The position numbers and the translations under genes were made by a program. The notes below the pieces were generated by a model that saw only the letters and a program-made list of their open reading frames with translations, searched no databases and was not told the DNA's origin. A DNA stretch of 64,000 nt from Craterostigma plantagineum (Eukaryota > Streptophyta > Magnoliopsida > Lamiales > Linderniaceae): assembly GCA_027422505.1 (NCBI GenBank), contig JAPQWV010000491.1, positions 186,001 through 250,000 of the forward strand, written 5' to 3'. Below, piece after piece: positions 23,029 through 35,589 of the stretch (its first letter is position 1; each line of letters starts with the position of its first letter).

Positions 23029-25993
23029 TGTAATACCCGTAAAATTTATTACGGTTACGATATAATTAGCAGTGTAAAGATTAAATTAGAAATTTTGTTG
23101 TGTTATCTAGATAAAGAATGCAAGACTTTGGGTGAAAAATATAATCATAGCAATCACGAATTAATTTGAAATCTCAATAGAAGAAATACCCTAGAATATG
23201 GAAGGACTTAAAAAAAAAAGAAAAGAAAATTCGAATAATAAGATAATTGTTACTTTTCGTGAGAGAGGTAGAAAGTTTTCGTCACCCTCCCTTGGAAGTT
23301 TCTAAATATACTATATATTCTAGTATAATTTGTTACTAATCATATAGCTAAGTATGAACTTTAATGAAATCAATAAAATATTATACATAAGGATAACTTA
23401 TAGAAGAAAGCTTAAAAAGTTTTCGTACAAGGCCTTCACAGAATTGATATAATATAACCACATACACACACACACACACATATATATATAATAATATTTA
23501 TCTATCAAATCAAAGACTTTGAAATACACGTGGTGGCCTTTAATATTATTGTTGAGTATGACTAATCTAAATTTTCCTTAACCTTAAGGTAATGTACATC
23601 ACTATCTGGGAGGTACCTGCGCATATATTTAAGTATACATAAACTTATTGTTTAAAAAAAAAAGAGGAAGAGCTAACAAACACTATACATCGAAGAAGAA
23701 GGATGTTGAGAATAACCAAGTAATTAAAGATAGGAAATTACATCTGTAAAACAGAGAAAGGTTACTACGGTTAGGCAGGTAAACTCCCACCTACAACTCA
23801 TAAACATATTTAAGTTTTATAAGTTTAATGTGTTATATGTGAGTTACTTGGCTAAAATGATATTCAATTGATGTTCCATGATCTCTGCAATTTTTGTATT
23901 TGTTTAAGGTGATTTAGATAATATTTACGTGACCTTATTAGAATTAATGTTCCAGACCTTAATGGAAACATTAAGATTATGTACGTAATAAGGAGAATAG
24001 TTTCGATATTGGAACAAAGGGGTGGACAATTGAAGGTGGTAGTGTATTATTAATTAGGGTTTGAATCATTTCAAGTGTAGTAAGTTTTCGTGGATGTGGG
24101 ACTTTAGGAATTTAAAACTTTTCGGCACTAATCAACGTGGGTTTATATATTTTCGTGTTTGAATATGCTTTCTGAAGGTTGGAGTTCTGTGAGTTTTCAA
24201 TATGTGAGCTAGGGTTGAAATACTTGAAGAGCTGCAATAAAATAATGTTTCTCGAAGTCTGAATTATTTTGCTAAGTACAATCAGTTTTTGAATATTTTC
24301 ATTAGTGATTAGTGTAGTACATATATCTTCGATGCTATCTTGCTTTAGGTATGAATTACAAAGCTTCGACAAGTTTACGAAACTCGGCCATAATTAAGTT
24401 ATCAGGGTTTGAGCTAACATAAGTGTTAGCGTAGTCATTGAATATCGAGTGATTTTCCTGATGGTTATAAGTTATTATATATTATATGAAGTTTTCGTTA
24501 TTGAACTGTTTAAGGGTTGAAGATTTCGGCATGTATAGGTTTTAGACATTTGAAATAATTTAAAATGTTAGGGCATGGGAATCTCAAAAGTTTTAGGCAA
24601 GTGAACTGTTCCTTATGTTAAGTTTTGACTCAAGGTTATTACTTTAAATGTTTTTAACAATTATTAAGTTTTTGTGGTAATTTAGGGTTTCAAACAAACT
24701 TTTCGATATTAGTCAACTACACCAAGTTTTCGGCAATTGATTAAGGTTTTCAGTATTTCATTATTTCAAGGTTTTAGGGTTTTCGGCATGCAACAATGTT
24801 TCAGCCCTTAATAAATATTTTCGGCATTAATTAGGGTTTTCATTGGGTTTTCGGCATTCTTAGGGTTTCTGATAATTAGGGCTTTGGAATTTCAAAATTT
24901 ATGCAATTTAACAAATATAATGAGGTGATAATATCTTATTGATCAGAGGTTCGGCATTTAGATAATTCACCAGATATCGTGACTAATCTTATGAGCAGGA
25001 CAGGTAGGTGAATTATTCATCTACAATGCGTAAACACATATCTGATCTTATGTGCTTCTATGTGATTAAATGATTTACGTGATTTACGTGTTATACATAC
25101 TTTACGTACGTTTCATGTGGATCATGTTTTTATACGTTATCACGTTTATATGCATGGCATATGCATATCATATTACAGGGGTGAGAAATTTACACCGTAT
25201 TGAGACGGTTGACTTGAGATATTGTCGAGCGGGGTAGAATGAGATGTTTGTAATTTTTGTTGTTGACTCGTTGAGGTCGAGGTTGGTACTCGTATGACAC
25301 CTGACGGCAGACAGGCGTGATCGATCTGTCTACTCGGGCGTGAACGTCCCGATGTGCAAAACCGTCGTGATTATATTTTCAGCGGAGGGAGCGACCTGAC
25401 AGGACAGTTGCTTGATCGTCAAAACGCTGTCGGTGTAGGCTACCGCTTACGGAAGAGCGGCCAAGCAGGGCAGTTGCGTGATCATCAAAACGCTGCTAGT
25501 GTAAGCTTCCGTATGTTATTATTATGGGCGCGCGAGGTGTCGAGTCTGACCTAGGGCCCTGTGTTGTGTGATTTGAGATAGGATTGTGAAAAAAGAAACC
25601 GTGAACATTACATGTGAGATATTGGGATTGGGAATGAGCGTTCACGTGCATACATGCATTTTTATTCACCTACTGGGCAAATCGCTCAGTGTTTACGTGT
25701 TGTAGGTACTGAGTCTGACATCGGCGCGCGTCAAGACTGAGGCGACTGATGGCGGTGCTCCACGAACTTTTGAGGGCGAGGCGGTACATGGATGAAGACC
25801 TGTGGAGTGGCGTTAGGGTTTTTGATCTTTTGACATTTTGGGGCAACGCCCTTTGTACAGATACTACTATGTAGGATAATATTTTGTCATATTATATTAT
25901 AATTTAGGAAAAAGTTTTTGTTTGACGGGCCTTCCGCGACTTACGTTGCGGAAATCCGCCACTCACCGTACTTAGAAAACGAGGGTCGTCACA
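23029..25993. mobile_element. Large solo LTR (~3 kb) splitting the gypsy RT
   Basis: Begins TGTAATACCCG and ends gggtcgtcaca, with a perfect 5-bp duplication atagg at 23024-23028 and 25994-25998. No long frame, PBS or polypurine tract and no repeat of one end at the other, so it is best read as a solo LTR left by recombination; the parent family is unknown. Removing it joins the RT between the HPI codons of the 5' half and the PHLDDM part of the 3' half. The middle is AT-rich with repeated ttttcggca phrases (24,700-24,850); the 25,200-25,560 part is GC-richer. Confidence 0.8.
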
Positions 25994-25998
25994 ATAGG

Positions 25999-26929
25999 AT
26001 GACGATATTTAATTGTAATTTTATTTACCGCCCTGCAGTCGACGCACATGCGCCAAGTTCCATCCTTTTTTGGGACGAGAATGACCGGTATGGCGCACGG
26101 ACTCAAGGACTCTCGAATGTGCCACTTCGACCGAAGCTCCTCAACTTGCTTCTGAAGCTCCTTCGTCTCCTCCGGATTGGCCCGATATGCTGGCCTATTT
26201 GGAATGGTCGAACCAGGTATGAAGTTAATATGGTGCTCGATGCCTCGGAGTGGTGGTAGGCCGTCTGGGACCTCCTCAGGCATAATATCTGCAAACTCAC
26301 TTAAAATAGAGATTATCTCGGAAGGTATTTCGTGAGGGAGATCACTAGAGGACACTAGTGTCTCTTTATGTAAGAGTAAGATAAATGACTTCTGAGCATT
26401 CGTGGCCCTATCTACGTTTCTCAAGCTCGCATAGAAAGTGCCTTTTCTCTCGCTTGCTTCCGCCTTCCCGCTCACTGCTCTCTTTTTGCCTTTTTTCGCC
26501 CATTTTGATTGTTTCGGTATGAACCTGAACCGGCGATAGTGGGATGAGGGTGTACATCCTCTTGTTATGTTCAAGCTGGTACTTATTGGTTCGCCCATGG
26601 TGGGTGATGTTGTGATCGAACTCCCATGGTCTTCCGAGCAAAATGTGGCCAACACTCATCGGCACAACGTCGCAAAGCTCCTCGTTTTCGTATTCCCAAT
26701 AGAGAACTTGACCCGAGCTTGTCGGTTCACCCGTTTTTCTCCGTGATCGTTCAACCAATGCAGTCGATACGGAGTTGGTGGACCTCCATGGGCAGTCTAG
26801 CTTCTCGACAAGATACGAGCTAACATTGTTAGTACAACTACCCCGCCAATTAGAAGTAAACATACCTTCTCTTGGACTTTGCAACGCGTATGAAAAATAT
26901 TGTCCCTTTGGCTCTCTTTGTGCGCTCAA
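25999..26929 (-). pseudogene. Gypsy protease and 5' part of reverse transcriptase, frameshifted
   Basis: Protease region: RGSCTNNVSSYLVEKLD (the expected Asp-containing DGGS-like motif is degraded) and ILLGRPWEFDHNITHHGRTN. RT start: LPPLRGIEHHINFIPG, PNRPAYRANPEE, then VPKKDGTWRMCVDCRAVNKIT, ending at the solo LTR border. At least two frameshifts. Confidence 0.85.
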
Positions 26930-28005
26930 CGTCTCATGGCCACCAACACCTCGTCACCACTCGAAACATAATGCTCTCCCTCGTTGTCTAAGGTCTCATC
27001 TTTCTCATCCTCGCTCGCGCTTATGTATGTTCCATCATCCAACATCGTCATGGTCCAGGCATTCGGGCATTGCGATGCGATGTGTCCCTTACCCAAACAT
27101 TTGAAACATGTGATCTTTGATGTTGACGAGGTAGCGCCCTTGCTGCCCTTGCCCCTTTCAGCCTTCTTTGGATCACTCTTCTTGAACTCGAGCTTCGGTT
27201 TCGGCTCGTTCTTTCGGTTCCATGCATTCCCTTGACCCGGCGGCTGAAAATTGGATGCTTTGCCACTTCGACGTTGGAGTTGCTTCTCCACCTTCTCGGC
27301 TTGGTGCATTAACTCGTTTAGGTCCATTTAATGGTGTAGCTCAACTCGGTCGGCAATCTCACGCCTTAATCCTCCCAAAAATCGAGCCGTCGTAGCCTCT
27401 TCGTCTTCGTTTTTATTCGTGCGCGTCATGGCCGTCTCCATTTCTTGGTAATAGTCCACAACGCTCTTTCCCCCTTGCTGGATATTATGAAGATTGTTGT
27501 AGAGCTCGCGATAGTAGTGGGGTGGTACGAATCTCTTCCTCATCACCCGCTTCATCTCCTCCCAAGTGTTGATTTGGCGCTCCTCGTAACGTCTGCGATC
27601 CTTGAAGATTTTGTCCCACCAAATCCGTGCATACCATTGGAACTCCAACGCTGCGAGCTCAACCTTTCGAGGTTTGGAATAGTCATGAACAGCGAAGACA
27701 CGCTCCACTTTCGTTTCCCAATCTTGATAGGCTTCGGGATCAGTTTGACCACGAAACATCGGTAGCTTGATCTGAACGTTCCTAAGATCGTCACGAGCGG
27801 GCCGTCGTCTCTCAGATACCTCAGCCCCGTCGTCATCGCCTCGCTCAAAAAATGTCCCCTGCGTGCTAACATAATCGACATCCCTCCGTTGGTTGTTTAG
27901 CCTCAATTCACGCAATTGCGCCAAGATGGCGGCATAGTTGTTATTCATGCGCTCCACTTCCTCTCTAAATGCTTGTAACGGATCTGACGGCGGTGCACCC
28001 GACAT
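26926..28005 (-). pseudogene. Gypsy gag with one premature stop
   Basis: 28005-27328 is an open 225-codon frame with capsid-like gag motifs (LPMFRGQTDPEAYQDWE, FQWYARIWWDKIF, VDYYQEMETAM). An in-frame TAA replaces the residue after RVELHH; the same frame then continues 27327-26926 with MDLNELMHQAEKVEKQLQRR and a CCHC zinc knuckle CFKCLGKGHIASQC. Only this stop separates the halves, so gag is otherwise well preserved. Confidence 0.88.
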
Positions 28006-28452
28006 GATTTTTGTTTTTCCCTAAGATATTCCTCACTCCCCTACCCCGTCCAACCCGAAATATCACTCACCAAGTGCATACGCTCGGCTTATGTAAGGGG
28101 TTTGGGTCACTGAACACTCTTTTTTTTTTAAACATTATTTTCCTTTCACTTGAAACAAAGCGCCTTAGCTCGACTCGACTAGGAATTCCAACGACAAGAA
28201 GGAAAAGAAAGAGTACGATGTAAGGGCGACGTAGGACTCGAAGATGGACTGAAAATAATAGACTCGAAGACTCGAGAAAAAAAAAACTTAAAAGAACGAC
28301 TAAAAATAATAATAATAATACTGCCTAACTATATTTTTTTCTGCTGTTTTTTTTCTTCTTTTTTTCTGTTTTTTTCTTTTTTTTTTTTCTGCAGGCTTCT
28401 CCCTTTTTTTTCCTGTTTTTTTTTTAACTCGAACTCTATCGATCAAGGGGAC

Positions 28453-28467
28453 AGGCTCTGATACCAA
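28453..28467 (-). other. Primer binding site of the gypsy element
   Basis: Minus strand TTTGGTATCAGAGCC immediately after the 5' LTR end (gtgtca), complementary to plant initiator tRNA-Met. Confidence 0.85.
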
Positions 28468-28469
28468 AT

Positions 28470-29446
28470 TGACACGAACCCGGATGGAGGTTCGCACGTG
28501 AGCTGAGATCGTCCTTGAAAGATTTGACTCGAAGAACAAAATGACACGAACTCAAAATAAAAGAAGAATAAAACTAGTAGCCACGGAAAATAACTAGACT
28601 CGACACGAACCGGAAAATATTAGGATGCAATTTAAAGGACCCGAATGGCGCGAGTGGAACACGGCAAAAATAGGATGGACCTATCTCCTCCGAATCACAA
28701 CAAACGGCTTTCGAAAAATCCCAACCCCTCACCCTAACCGGCCCTCAAACAACAATATTAGGACGGAGCCTAACACCTTTGAATTACGGGCTGAGTTTGG
28801 ACGAAAGTTTTGACGCCACAACTAGCTATATTGCAAAATGCTATTTGATAAGTCGGGTTGAATTGCGAAGCAAATCCGAGCTAATTTGCGAGAAACTAGC
28901 GAAAGGAAAATAAACTCACGGTTTATCGGATGATCAAAGTCTGCTTTTTTTCTATGCATGCATAACAAAAGTTTAAAGGTAGAAAGTCAACACAAGCATT
29001 AAAAAAAATTATTAAGTTGCCTACTAAAACCTAGGATGGAATGGGTTGATACCCATGCAATGACTTGCTCGAAACTTGTGGGGTCAAAGGTGTGTGGTTG
29101 GTGATTGATATTCTCCTTGTCCTTCCAGCTTCCTCTCGACACTTTGTCCATCAGTTTGGGCTTTCAATGGATGTAGTTTTTGGTGCTAAACTAGGCCTCA
29201 AGCCCACTTGGTCCGATATCCCTCACTTCTAAGATGTTGTAGAATTTGGCCCAGTCTTCTTTACTTATAATAGACCCTTGTTCAAAAGTTTGGTGAATTA
29301 GTCCGTTCAAAGCGTCGTCCATTTGTTTCTTCCTTGATCGCGTAATTGGCCCGGTTATGTTGTGAAGAGGGTCGTCGGGCGCTTTTATATTTTCTTGTCT
29401 AGCCGTGGTCGCACCCTCGCCATCGAGCGCACTTGCTTGTTTCGCA
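28470..29446 (-). repeat. Gypsy 5' LTR
   Basis: Direct copy of 19743-20721; adjoins the PBS. Three additional bases gca (29447-29449) precede the TSD. Confidence 0.88.
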
Positions 29447-29449
29447 GCA

Positions 29450-30548
29450 TATTCTGTTTGAGCTGTACATGTGACTGAGTTATTTTAGGAAATTTTTTTT
29501 ATGAGATATATGATGTGTGCAATCTTAATTGACTTTTAAATCAGTGAATCAATGATCTTGCATTCCTTGTGCGACTTAGGAACTATATTTTGGAAAGTGG
29601 TTAGTTGATTGGGCTTATATGTCGTAAGATGCTGATTGAGTCTATTTATGTTATGTGCTGAAATTGGATGAGATCACCATATATGTAAAGTCTGTCTTTA
29701 CATTATATTCTGTAGATAAAATCTTTCCTTATGCGAATTGGCTATTATATTTTGGAAACAAATCAGTTGATTGTACTTAGTATTGGCAATATGCTGAGTG
29801 AAACTATATATGGAATATGCTGACAACGGATGAGATTACCACGAAAGGTAAGTAAGTCTGTGGTATTTATGGTAAGTGATCATGCATGACTATTGTATTG
29901 ATATGATTTATTCTTGGCATGATTGTATGAAGTTAATGCATGTGATTCATGAGCTTTCTCTTGCATATTCTGTGCTTAACTTTCCTTGTGAGGTGTAGAT
30001 GCTATTCTTGGGTCTATATAGAAGATACACACTTCACCGTGAAAGAAAAACCGAACCTACACACAAGCAAACGAATCCCTTTGAGCGTTAGAGCAATAAT
30101 TGGCGATTCATTCGTAGTTTATGCTGAGCTTACATTTGCAAAATCTGTACCCTTCGAGCGATCATTAGTAACACCCTACCCTATAACTTGTCTTCAGACG
30201 TGATTTGTCTTCGGACGTGTTGAGTGCACAAAGAAGCACGAGTGGAGTCTTCTGCACGTGGAGGGACGAATTTGGTGGATTCGGTGGCCCTACCGCAACG
30301 AACTGTGTCCATTCGGAGAATTGGTTTCCTGGATAAATGATGTGGAATGAAACTCGGCGTGTGGCAGCATAGTGGCGGTCTAGTATCCATAGTGCTTCGG
30401 TTGTGTATGGGTCGATCATTTTGTAACCATAACCGATAATACTTAGTGATTGATTGGAACTTTTGGGGAGAACGTACCCCAAGGACAGGATTAAATCCCA
30501 GTTGGGAATATAACATATATAAAAATCCCGTCTCACTTCACTTTTAGT
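29450..30548 (+). repeat. Copia 5' LTR, second part
   Basis: Resumes the LTR interrupted at 19742 and matches about 42945-44038 throughout. The last ~380 bp (from taacaccctaccc, 30169) resemble the start of an unrelated gypsy LTR (tgtaacaccc) and are shared by both LTRs. Homology stops after cacttttagt at 30548. Confidence 0.8.
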
Positions 30549-30796
30549 CATTTGCCTTTTTGTGAGACAAACCCGGAATGCTTTCAAATAACCAGGTAAT
30601 ATCTTTGAAACGTTTTCCGAAACTACGCTATATCTTTGAAACAGTTTTTGAAAAAGGTTAGGGATATAATATTGATACCTGTACTGCTTTCTAGGGAACG
30701 ATATCTTCTTAAAGAAAAGTATTTTTCAAAGAAGTACAAGCCAAATTTTAATAAGCCTAGTTCACTCTCCCTGTTAGGCATATTTTACACTTCACT

Positions 30797-30810
30797 TGGT
30801 AGCAGAGCGG
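30797..30810 (+). other. tRNA-Met-type primer binding site, displaced
   Basis: tggtagcagagcgg differs at one base from the common copia PBS tggtatcagagc. It lies about 248 bp after the point where the two LTRs stop being homologous, so either the 5' LTR really ends here or the intervening DNA is extra. Confidence 0.6.
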
Positions 30811-30851
30811 ATTACTCAACGAAGGCCTAACACGCCCGAGTTAAGATCTAA

Positions 30852-31412
30852 GGGTCCGTTAGGTTGGAGGGATGAGTTTAGATGGTATTAGTTTAAGTTG
30901 GGTTTATATAATGGAGGGTATGAATTTTTGGGAATGTTTGGTTGATGGGATTAAGTAATTATGTCTGACATGTTGGGTTTAAATGGTATTAGGTTTTAAT
31001 AAATATAATTACAAATTTACCCTTTTTTAATTAAAATTTCCGGTAGGAAGAGAGTGGAGAGAGAGGAAGAAAGATAGAGGGAGAGAGAGAGAGAGTGAGT
31101 GAGAGAGAGAGAGATAGAGAGAGACGGGGGAGAGAGAGAGGGAGACGGGGGGAGAGAGAGGGAGAGGCGGAGAGAGAGGGGGGAGGGATTAGAAAGGAAA
31201 AAAAGAAAAAGTATTAAATTTGAATAAAAATAATTAATAATAAGGTGGGATTAAATAAAGGGAGGGGTGGAGACTCCTTTATTAATACCTAATAAGGGGT
31301 ATTAAGGGGGTAATAATTAAATCTCACCTTTAAATAAACCCTTCAACCAAACATTATTTTAGTAAATCTTATACTCCCTAATCCCTCCTAATACCCCCAA
31401 CCAAATACACTC
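30852..31412. mobile_element. PIF/Harbinger (Tourist-like) MITE in the copia leader
   Basis: Ends gggtccgttaggttggaggg and, reversed, gagtgtatttggttggggg, flanked by taa (30849-30851, 31413-31415), the classical Harbinger 3-bp TSD. Contains a GA-rich microsatellite at about 31070-31190. Its right TSD overlaps the first base of the gag ATG. Confidence 0.85.
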
Positions 31413-31414
31413 TA

Positions 31415-32435
31415 ATGGAGTTTTTGAGTGTTGATGTATTTGCAGATGGTCAATCCCACTCTAGGCCGCCTCTCTTTGATGGAATGAATTACGGAGTGTG
31501 GAAGAATCGTATGATCGAATTTCTCATTGTTGTTGACTACGCAGTGTGGAAGAATCTGTTATGAAAAACGATGGAACCCCAAGGCTGCTAAAGAATACAC
31601 TGCTGATGACAAAAAAGGAATCAACGAAATGCAAAGGCGAAAAACATGCTTGCATGCGCACTCACACGGGAAGAATACATTCGGGTTAGTTCCTGCTCAT
31701 CGCATAGGCCATGTGGTATATGCTCCAGGTTACTCATGAAGGAACCCAACGAGTTGTGCAAGAAAGACTGGCTCTGCTCAGTCATCAGTACGAACTGTTC
31801 TCAATGGAATCTGACGAGAATATAAGCCAGATGTATGCCAGATTCATGGGAATCATCAACCAAATGTTCTCTCTCGGAAAGAAGGTTCCCGACAGTGAAC
31901 AAGTCAGAAAAATACTGAGATCACTGCCACGAGAATGGAATGCCAAGGTTACTGCTATCTACGAAGCAAATAATCTGAAAGCACTGAGCATCTCCGAACT
32001 GATTGGATCTCTTATCTCTTACGAGATGATTCAAAAGTCAATGAATGAGAAGTCGCAGAACAATAATCGGAAGTCTATTGCATTCAAATCCAACCAAGAA
32101 GAATCTGATTCTGACGATGAAGAAGAAGGCTTGATGAACGACTTAGCTATGCTTACATAGAGATTCGAAAGATTCCAACAGAAAGAATTCAAGGGGAATT
32201 CCAGAACAAAAACAAGGGAATAACCACGTATGGGAAGAAAGTTCAGAAATGTTTCCAATGCAACAAATCAGGCCACTATGCACATGAATGCACAACAACC
32301 AATAATGAGAAGCCAAGGAAGCAGAAGGCCATGGTGATGGAATCAAATGACTCTGACATGGAACAAATTGAGGACGAGGATCACGCATATACGGCTTACG
32401 AGGATCAAGTATCTCGCTCTTCCTCCATTGAGTAA
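31415..32435 (+). pseudogene. Copia gag, broken
   Basis: ATG at 31415 opens a frame with FADGQSHSRPPLFDGMNYGV, the start of copia gag (DUF4219/UBN2 style), ending at a stop at 31561. After a shift, 31711-32160 encodes ERLALLSHQYELFSMESDEN, VPDSEQVRKILRSLPREW and an acidic SDSDDEEEGL segment. A CCHC zinc knuckle, CFQCNKSGHYAHEC, follows near 32252 in another frame. At least three lesions. Confidence 0.85.
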
Positions 32436-32516
32436 ATTCATATCCTAAACCGTCTATATAATAACGATTGTGAAAGTGACTCATCTGTTTTTGATATAGA
32501 AGAAAGTAAGGAACAA

Positions 32517-33661
32517 TTGTGTGAATTACTTCAAAATGTGGAGGGGAAGATTGAGTCGCTAAACTCCTTGAATAGGAAACTGATAAAGCAACGAGATGAC
32601 TTGGCTAAGGAAAAACATGAGGCTGATCTAGAGATTTCACGTTTGAAAGGAGAGTTACCACTAAGAAAGAGGGAATTTCATGCGACTGTGAGAAACTAGA
32701 AAAGAAAAACAGTTAATTATCTAAAGATATCATATGAAGAATTCCTTAGATAGAGAAAAGAGGAAAGTTGATTGACTCCTTAAGGGTAAGAAGAAACTAG
32801 GTATGCTGTTAAGGACTCCTACGAACATTGGTAGGTCAGAGATATGTTATTCCACTAAAGAAAAGCATGTTAAACATTCTGTGCCTAAGCATAAGTGTTT
32901 CTGTTGTGGTAGAAATGGTCATTATGCATACAACTGTCCTTCAAAGAAAGTTGATAAAGCTAAGTATGTTTGGAGACCTAAGAAGTCACCTGTAGATGCC
33001 GCTGTTGTATCTGATTGTAACATGAGATCACCGTCCATGCAGAATGATATCTCATATGTTAACAGAAGTTATTTCTCCACTAACATGTTAGGACCCAACA
33101 GAAACGTGGTACCTCAGAAGAGTACTTCTATCTACAGGTACAAAGGAGGAATTCCAGCAAGAAAAACAGGTGCTATCTCGACAGCGGGTGCTCCCGCCAC
33201 ATGACAGGTGATATAGGCAATTTTGTGTCGTAAAGGCGTGTGGTGGAGGATACGTGTCGTACGCTAACGATGCAAAAGACAAAATCGTTGGAGTTGGTAT
33301 TATCGATAACAATTTAAATATCACTATAGATTCGTATGGTTTATTAGGAACTTAGAACATAATTTAATCAACACTAGCCAACTATGTGATGATGGCTGTA
33401 GCCTTTGCTAATGATAAGTGCTTTGTCAAGAAGGATGATGAGGTTGTGCTTAGTGCGTCTAGACATGGTAACATCTACTACATCACTCTGATACTGCTAA
33501 CCAGAATGTCAAGTATCTAGCAGTGACATAGGATATCACATGGTTATGGAACAGACGTTCGGGACATGCTAACATGGAACTGATGTCTCACATCTCATCA
33601 ATGAATTAGTGAGAGGTATCCCAGATATGAAAGCCACCAATGACAGAATTTGCAAAGCTTG
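32517..33661 (+). pseudogene. Copia second zinc knuckle, protease and pre-integrase part
   Basis: A coiled-coil-like piece (32517-32699) precedes a second CCHC knuckle, CFCCGRNGHYAYNC (near 32900). The protease active site LDSGCSRHMTGD is readable at about 33175-33212 in a different frame from the flanks. GAG-pre-integrase residues LWNRRSGHANMELM and the C-x2-C half of the integrase zinc finger (ICKAC) come next and are cut at 33661 by an inserted element. Many stops. Confidence 0.8.
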
Positions 33662-34104
33662 TGTAGACAATAAAAAATTAGTTGTCTATTTATATTACTG
33701 GGATTCAATAAGTTAATTCCAAAATATAAAATAAGATCATTTAATTAAATTGCTATTTATTGAGATTTATAAAATTAATCTCAAGTTAATATTAGTTAAT
33801 TTAATTAATAAATTATTATCATATATGATAATATATTCCTTTTATACAAAATCCTATACATGGTAGTATGTGTAGAGAATTGTCAAATAAGTAGAGGAAT
33901 CGTCAAATATCATAAAATCGGCAGATATGGAGAGAATCAAGTCAAATATGGAATAAATCAAATCAAATTAAGATCAAACCATATGTGGATAAAATCAACC
34001 TAACTATGGACAAAATCATCCCAAAAAGATTATATTTTACATAAATGTGAATTTTCTACGCTTATAATTAAGGGGCTTCAGAATTCAGTAATCACAAGTC
34101 AGAG

Positions 34105-34950
34105 GACAACGGCGAAGCGACTTCGAAAGACGATAAAGCATTCAATTCTCTCAACGAAGTTCATCGTATTCAAATCGAAGTCCAAAGACGAGAATCAAGT
34201 ACGAGCTTTCGTCAGACCATATAAGTCTTTCTAAAAGCATTCAATCTTTCGAAGTTGCTCGTATTCGGATCGAAAAACGGGAATCGAGTACCAAGCTTCG
34301 TCAGACAATATAAGTCTTTCTAAAAGCATTCAATTCTTTCGAAGTTGCTGATATTCGGATCGAAAGGCAGGATAGTGCGAGGCTTCGTCAGACGATATAA
34401 GTCTTTCTAAAAGCATTCAATTCTTTCATTGTTCGTACTCGGATCGAAAGGCGGGATAGTGCGAAGGTTCATCAGACGATATAAGTCTTTCCAAAAGCAT
34501 TCAATTCTTTCGAAGTTGTTCGTGTCCGAAGAAAGTTCGAAATGTCTAAAGCGCTAAGTTCGTGATCAAGTTCAAAAGCCCACGAAAGAAGTATCTTTGA
34601 TAAGTATCAGGTCCAAGATAGCTTCGTGATTTAGCCCAAAGGCCCACGAAGAAACATTCGCTAAGATTCGTGATCAAGCCCAAAAACCCACGAAGCAGCA
34701 CCAATATTTCAAAAAGCATCCTCCAAGTCCAAGTATTAAGTTCGTGATCAAGCCTAAGGGCCCATGAAAGAATTTAACGAAGGCCCAAATCAAGGAAGAT
34801 CAAGATCACATATTTTCCAAAGTCCTTCAAAAGTTATAAAGTGAAGAATCAAAGGAATAAATAGAGATAGAGCCCGTTAAATTTCATCAAATTTAGTTTG
34901 TACTATTTTTCAAATAATTCAATATTTCGAATAAAAGAAAATACCTTATA
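34105..34950 (+). repeat. 5' LTR portion with internal ~80-bp tandem units
   Basis: Contains about four units built on cgtcagacgatataagtctt plus tctaaaagcattcaattctt and tcggatcgaaaggcggg, followed by repeated ttcgtgatcaagcccaaa phrases. Repeated as a block at 38281-39140. Confidence 0.8.
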
Positions 34951-35589
34951 AATTTTTTGCACACCCGGTGGGACCATCTTTACCTCTCATCACTTCAAAA
35001 ATTGAGAACATCGATGGTTAACTCATCGATTTTCACCGCTTTAGGTTCGTCAAGTGAAAGCACCGGCGTTGTGACTCGAAGTATGTTAAATACTACTAAT
35101 GAGACTGAACAAACAAGTCACCAAGTTGAGTTGGACGGAAATGATATGACTTACCATGGTTAGAATGAATATTTCGATAGCGAGTACTCCATGCCATCTC
35201 CTCGCTCAACTTCAAGCAATTCTTCAATGCAAAGCAACGCATATGTATACATGACAATGTCACGACTTTAGAAGAACAAATTGCAGGTCTTACTAGAGCA
35301 ATTGCAGGGCTAACGAAATAAGTTTAAGAACAAGATGCTCAGATTGCAAAGTTAGCCAGCAAAAGTAACAATGCTGATAACAGTAATGCTTTTGAAAGGG
35401 AAGAAGATGCTTCTGTCGATTCTGAAAAAGAAGAACGAAGAGAAGTCGGTGAGCCCTCCGGAAATTTCCAAGTTTCCAATGACGGGATGATTCCTATTAG
35501 CCAGCTAAAGGAGGTTATCATAGGGACGATGAAGACGGAGGTTCCAAGTCATCACCGACGTATTCTAAGCCATACACTTCAAGAATCAA

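Larger units (their letters stand above)
19743..29449 (-). mobile_element. Ty3/gypsy retrotransposon inserted in the copia 5' LTR
   Basis: LTRs at 19743-20721 and 28470-29446 differ at few sites. On the minus strand the element reads 5' LTR, PBS matching initiator tRNA-Met (tttggtatcagagcc, complement of 28453-28467), gag, protease, RT, RNase H, integrase, then a purine-rich aagggagaggagatga tract before the 3' LTR. tattc at 19738-19742 and 29450-29454 is the likely TSD, with three extra bases (gca) at one edge; the copia 3' LTR shows the unoccupied site. Domain order PR-RT-RH-INT and the terminal [13 protein letters not shown] motif fit plant chromovirus-like gypsy elements. Internally split by a solo LTR at 23029-25993. 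Confidence 0.88.
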
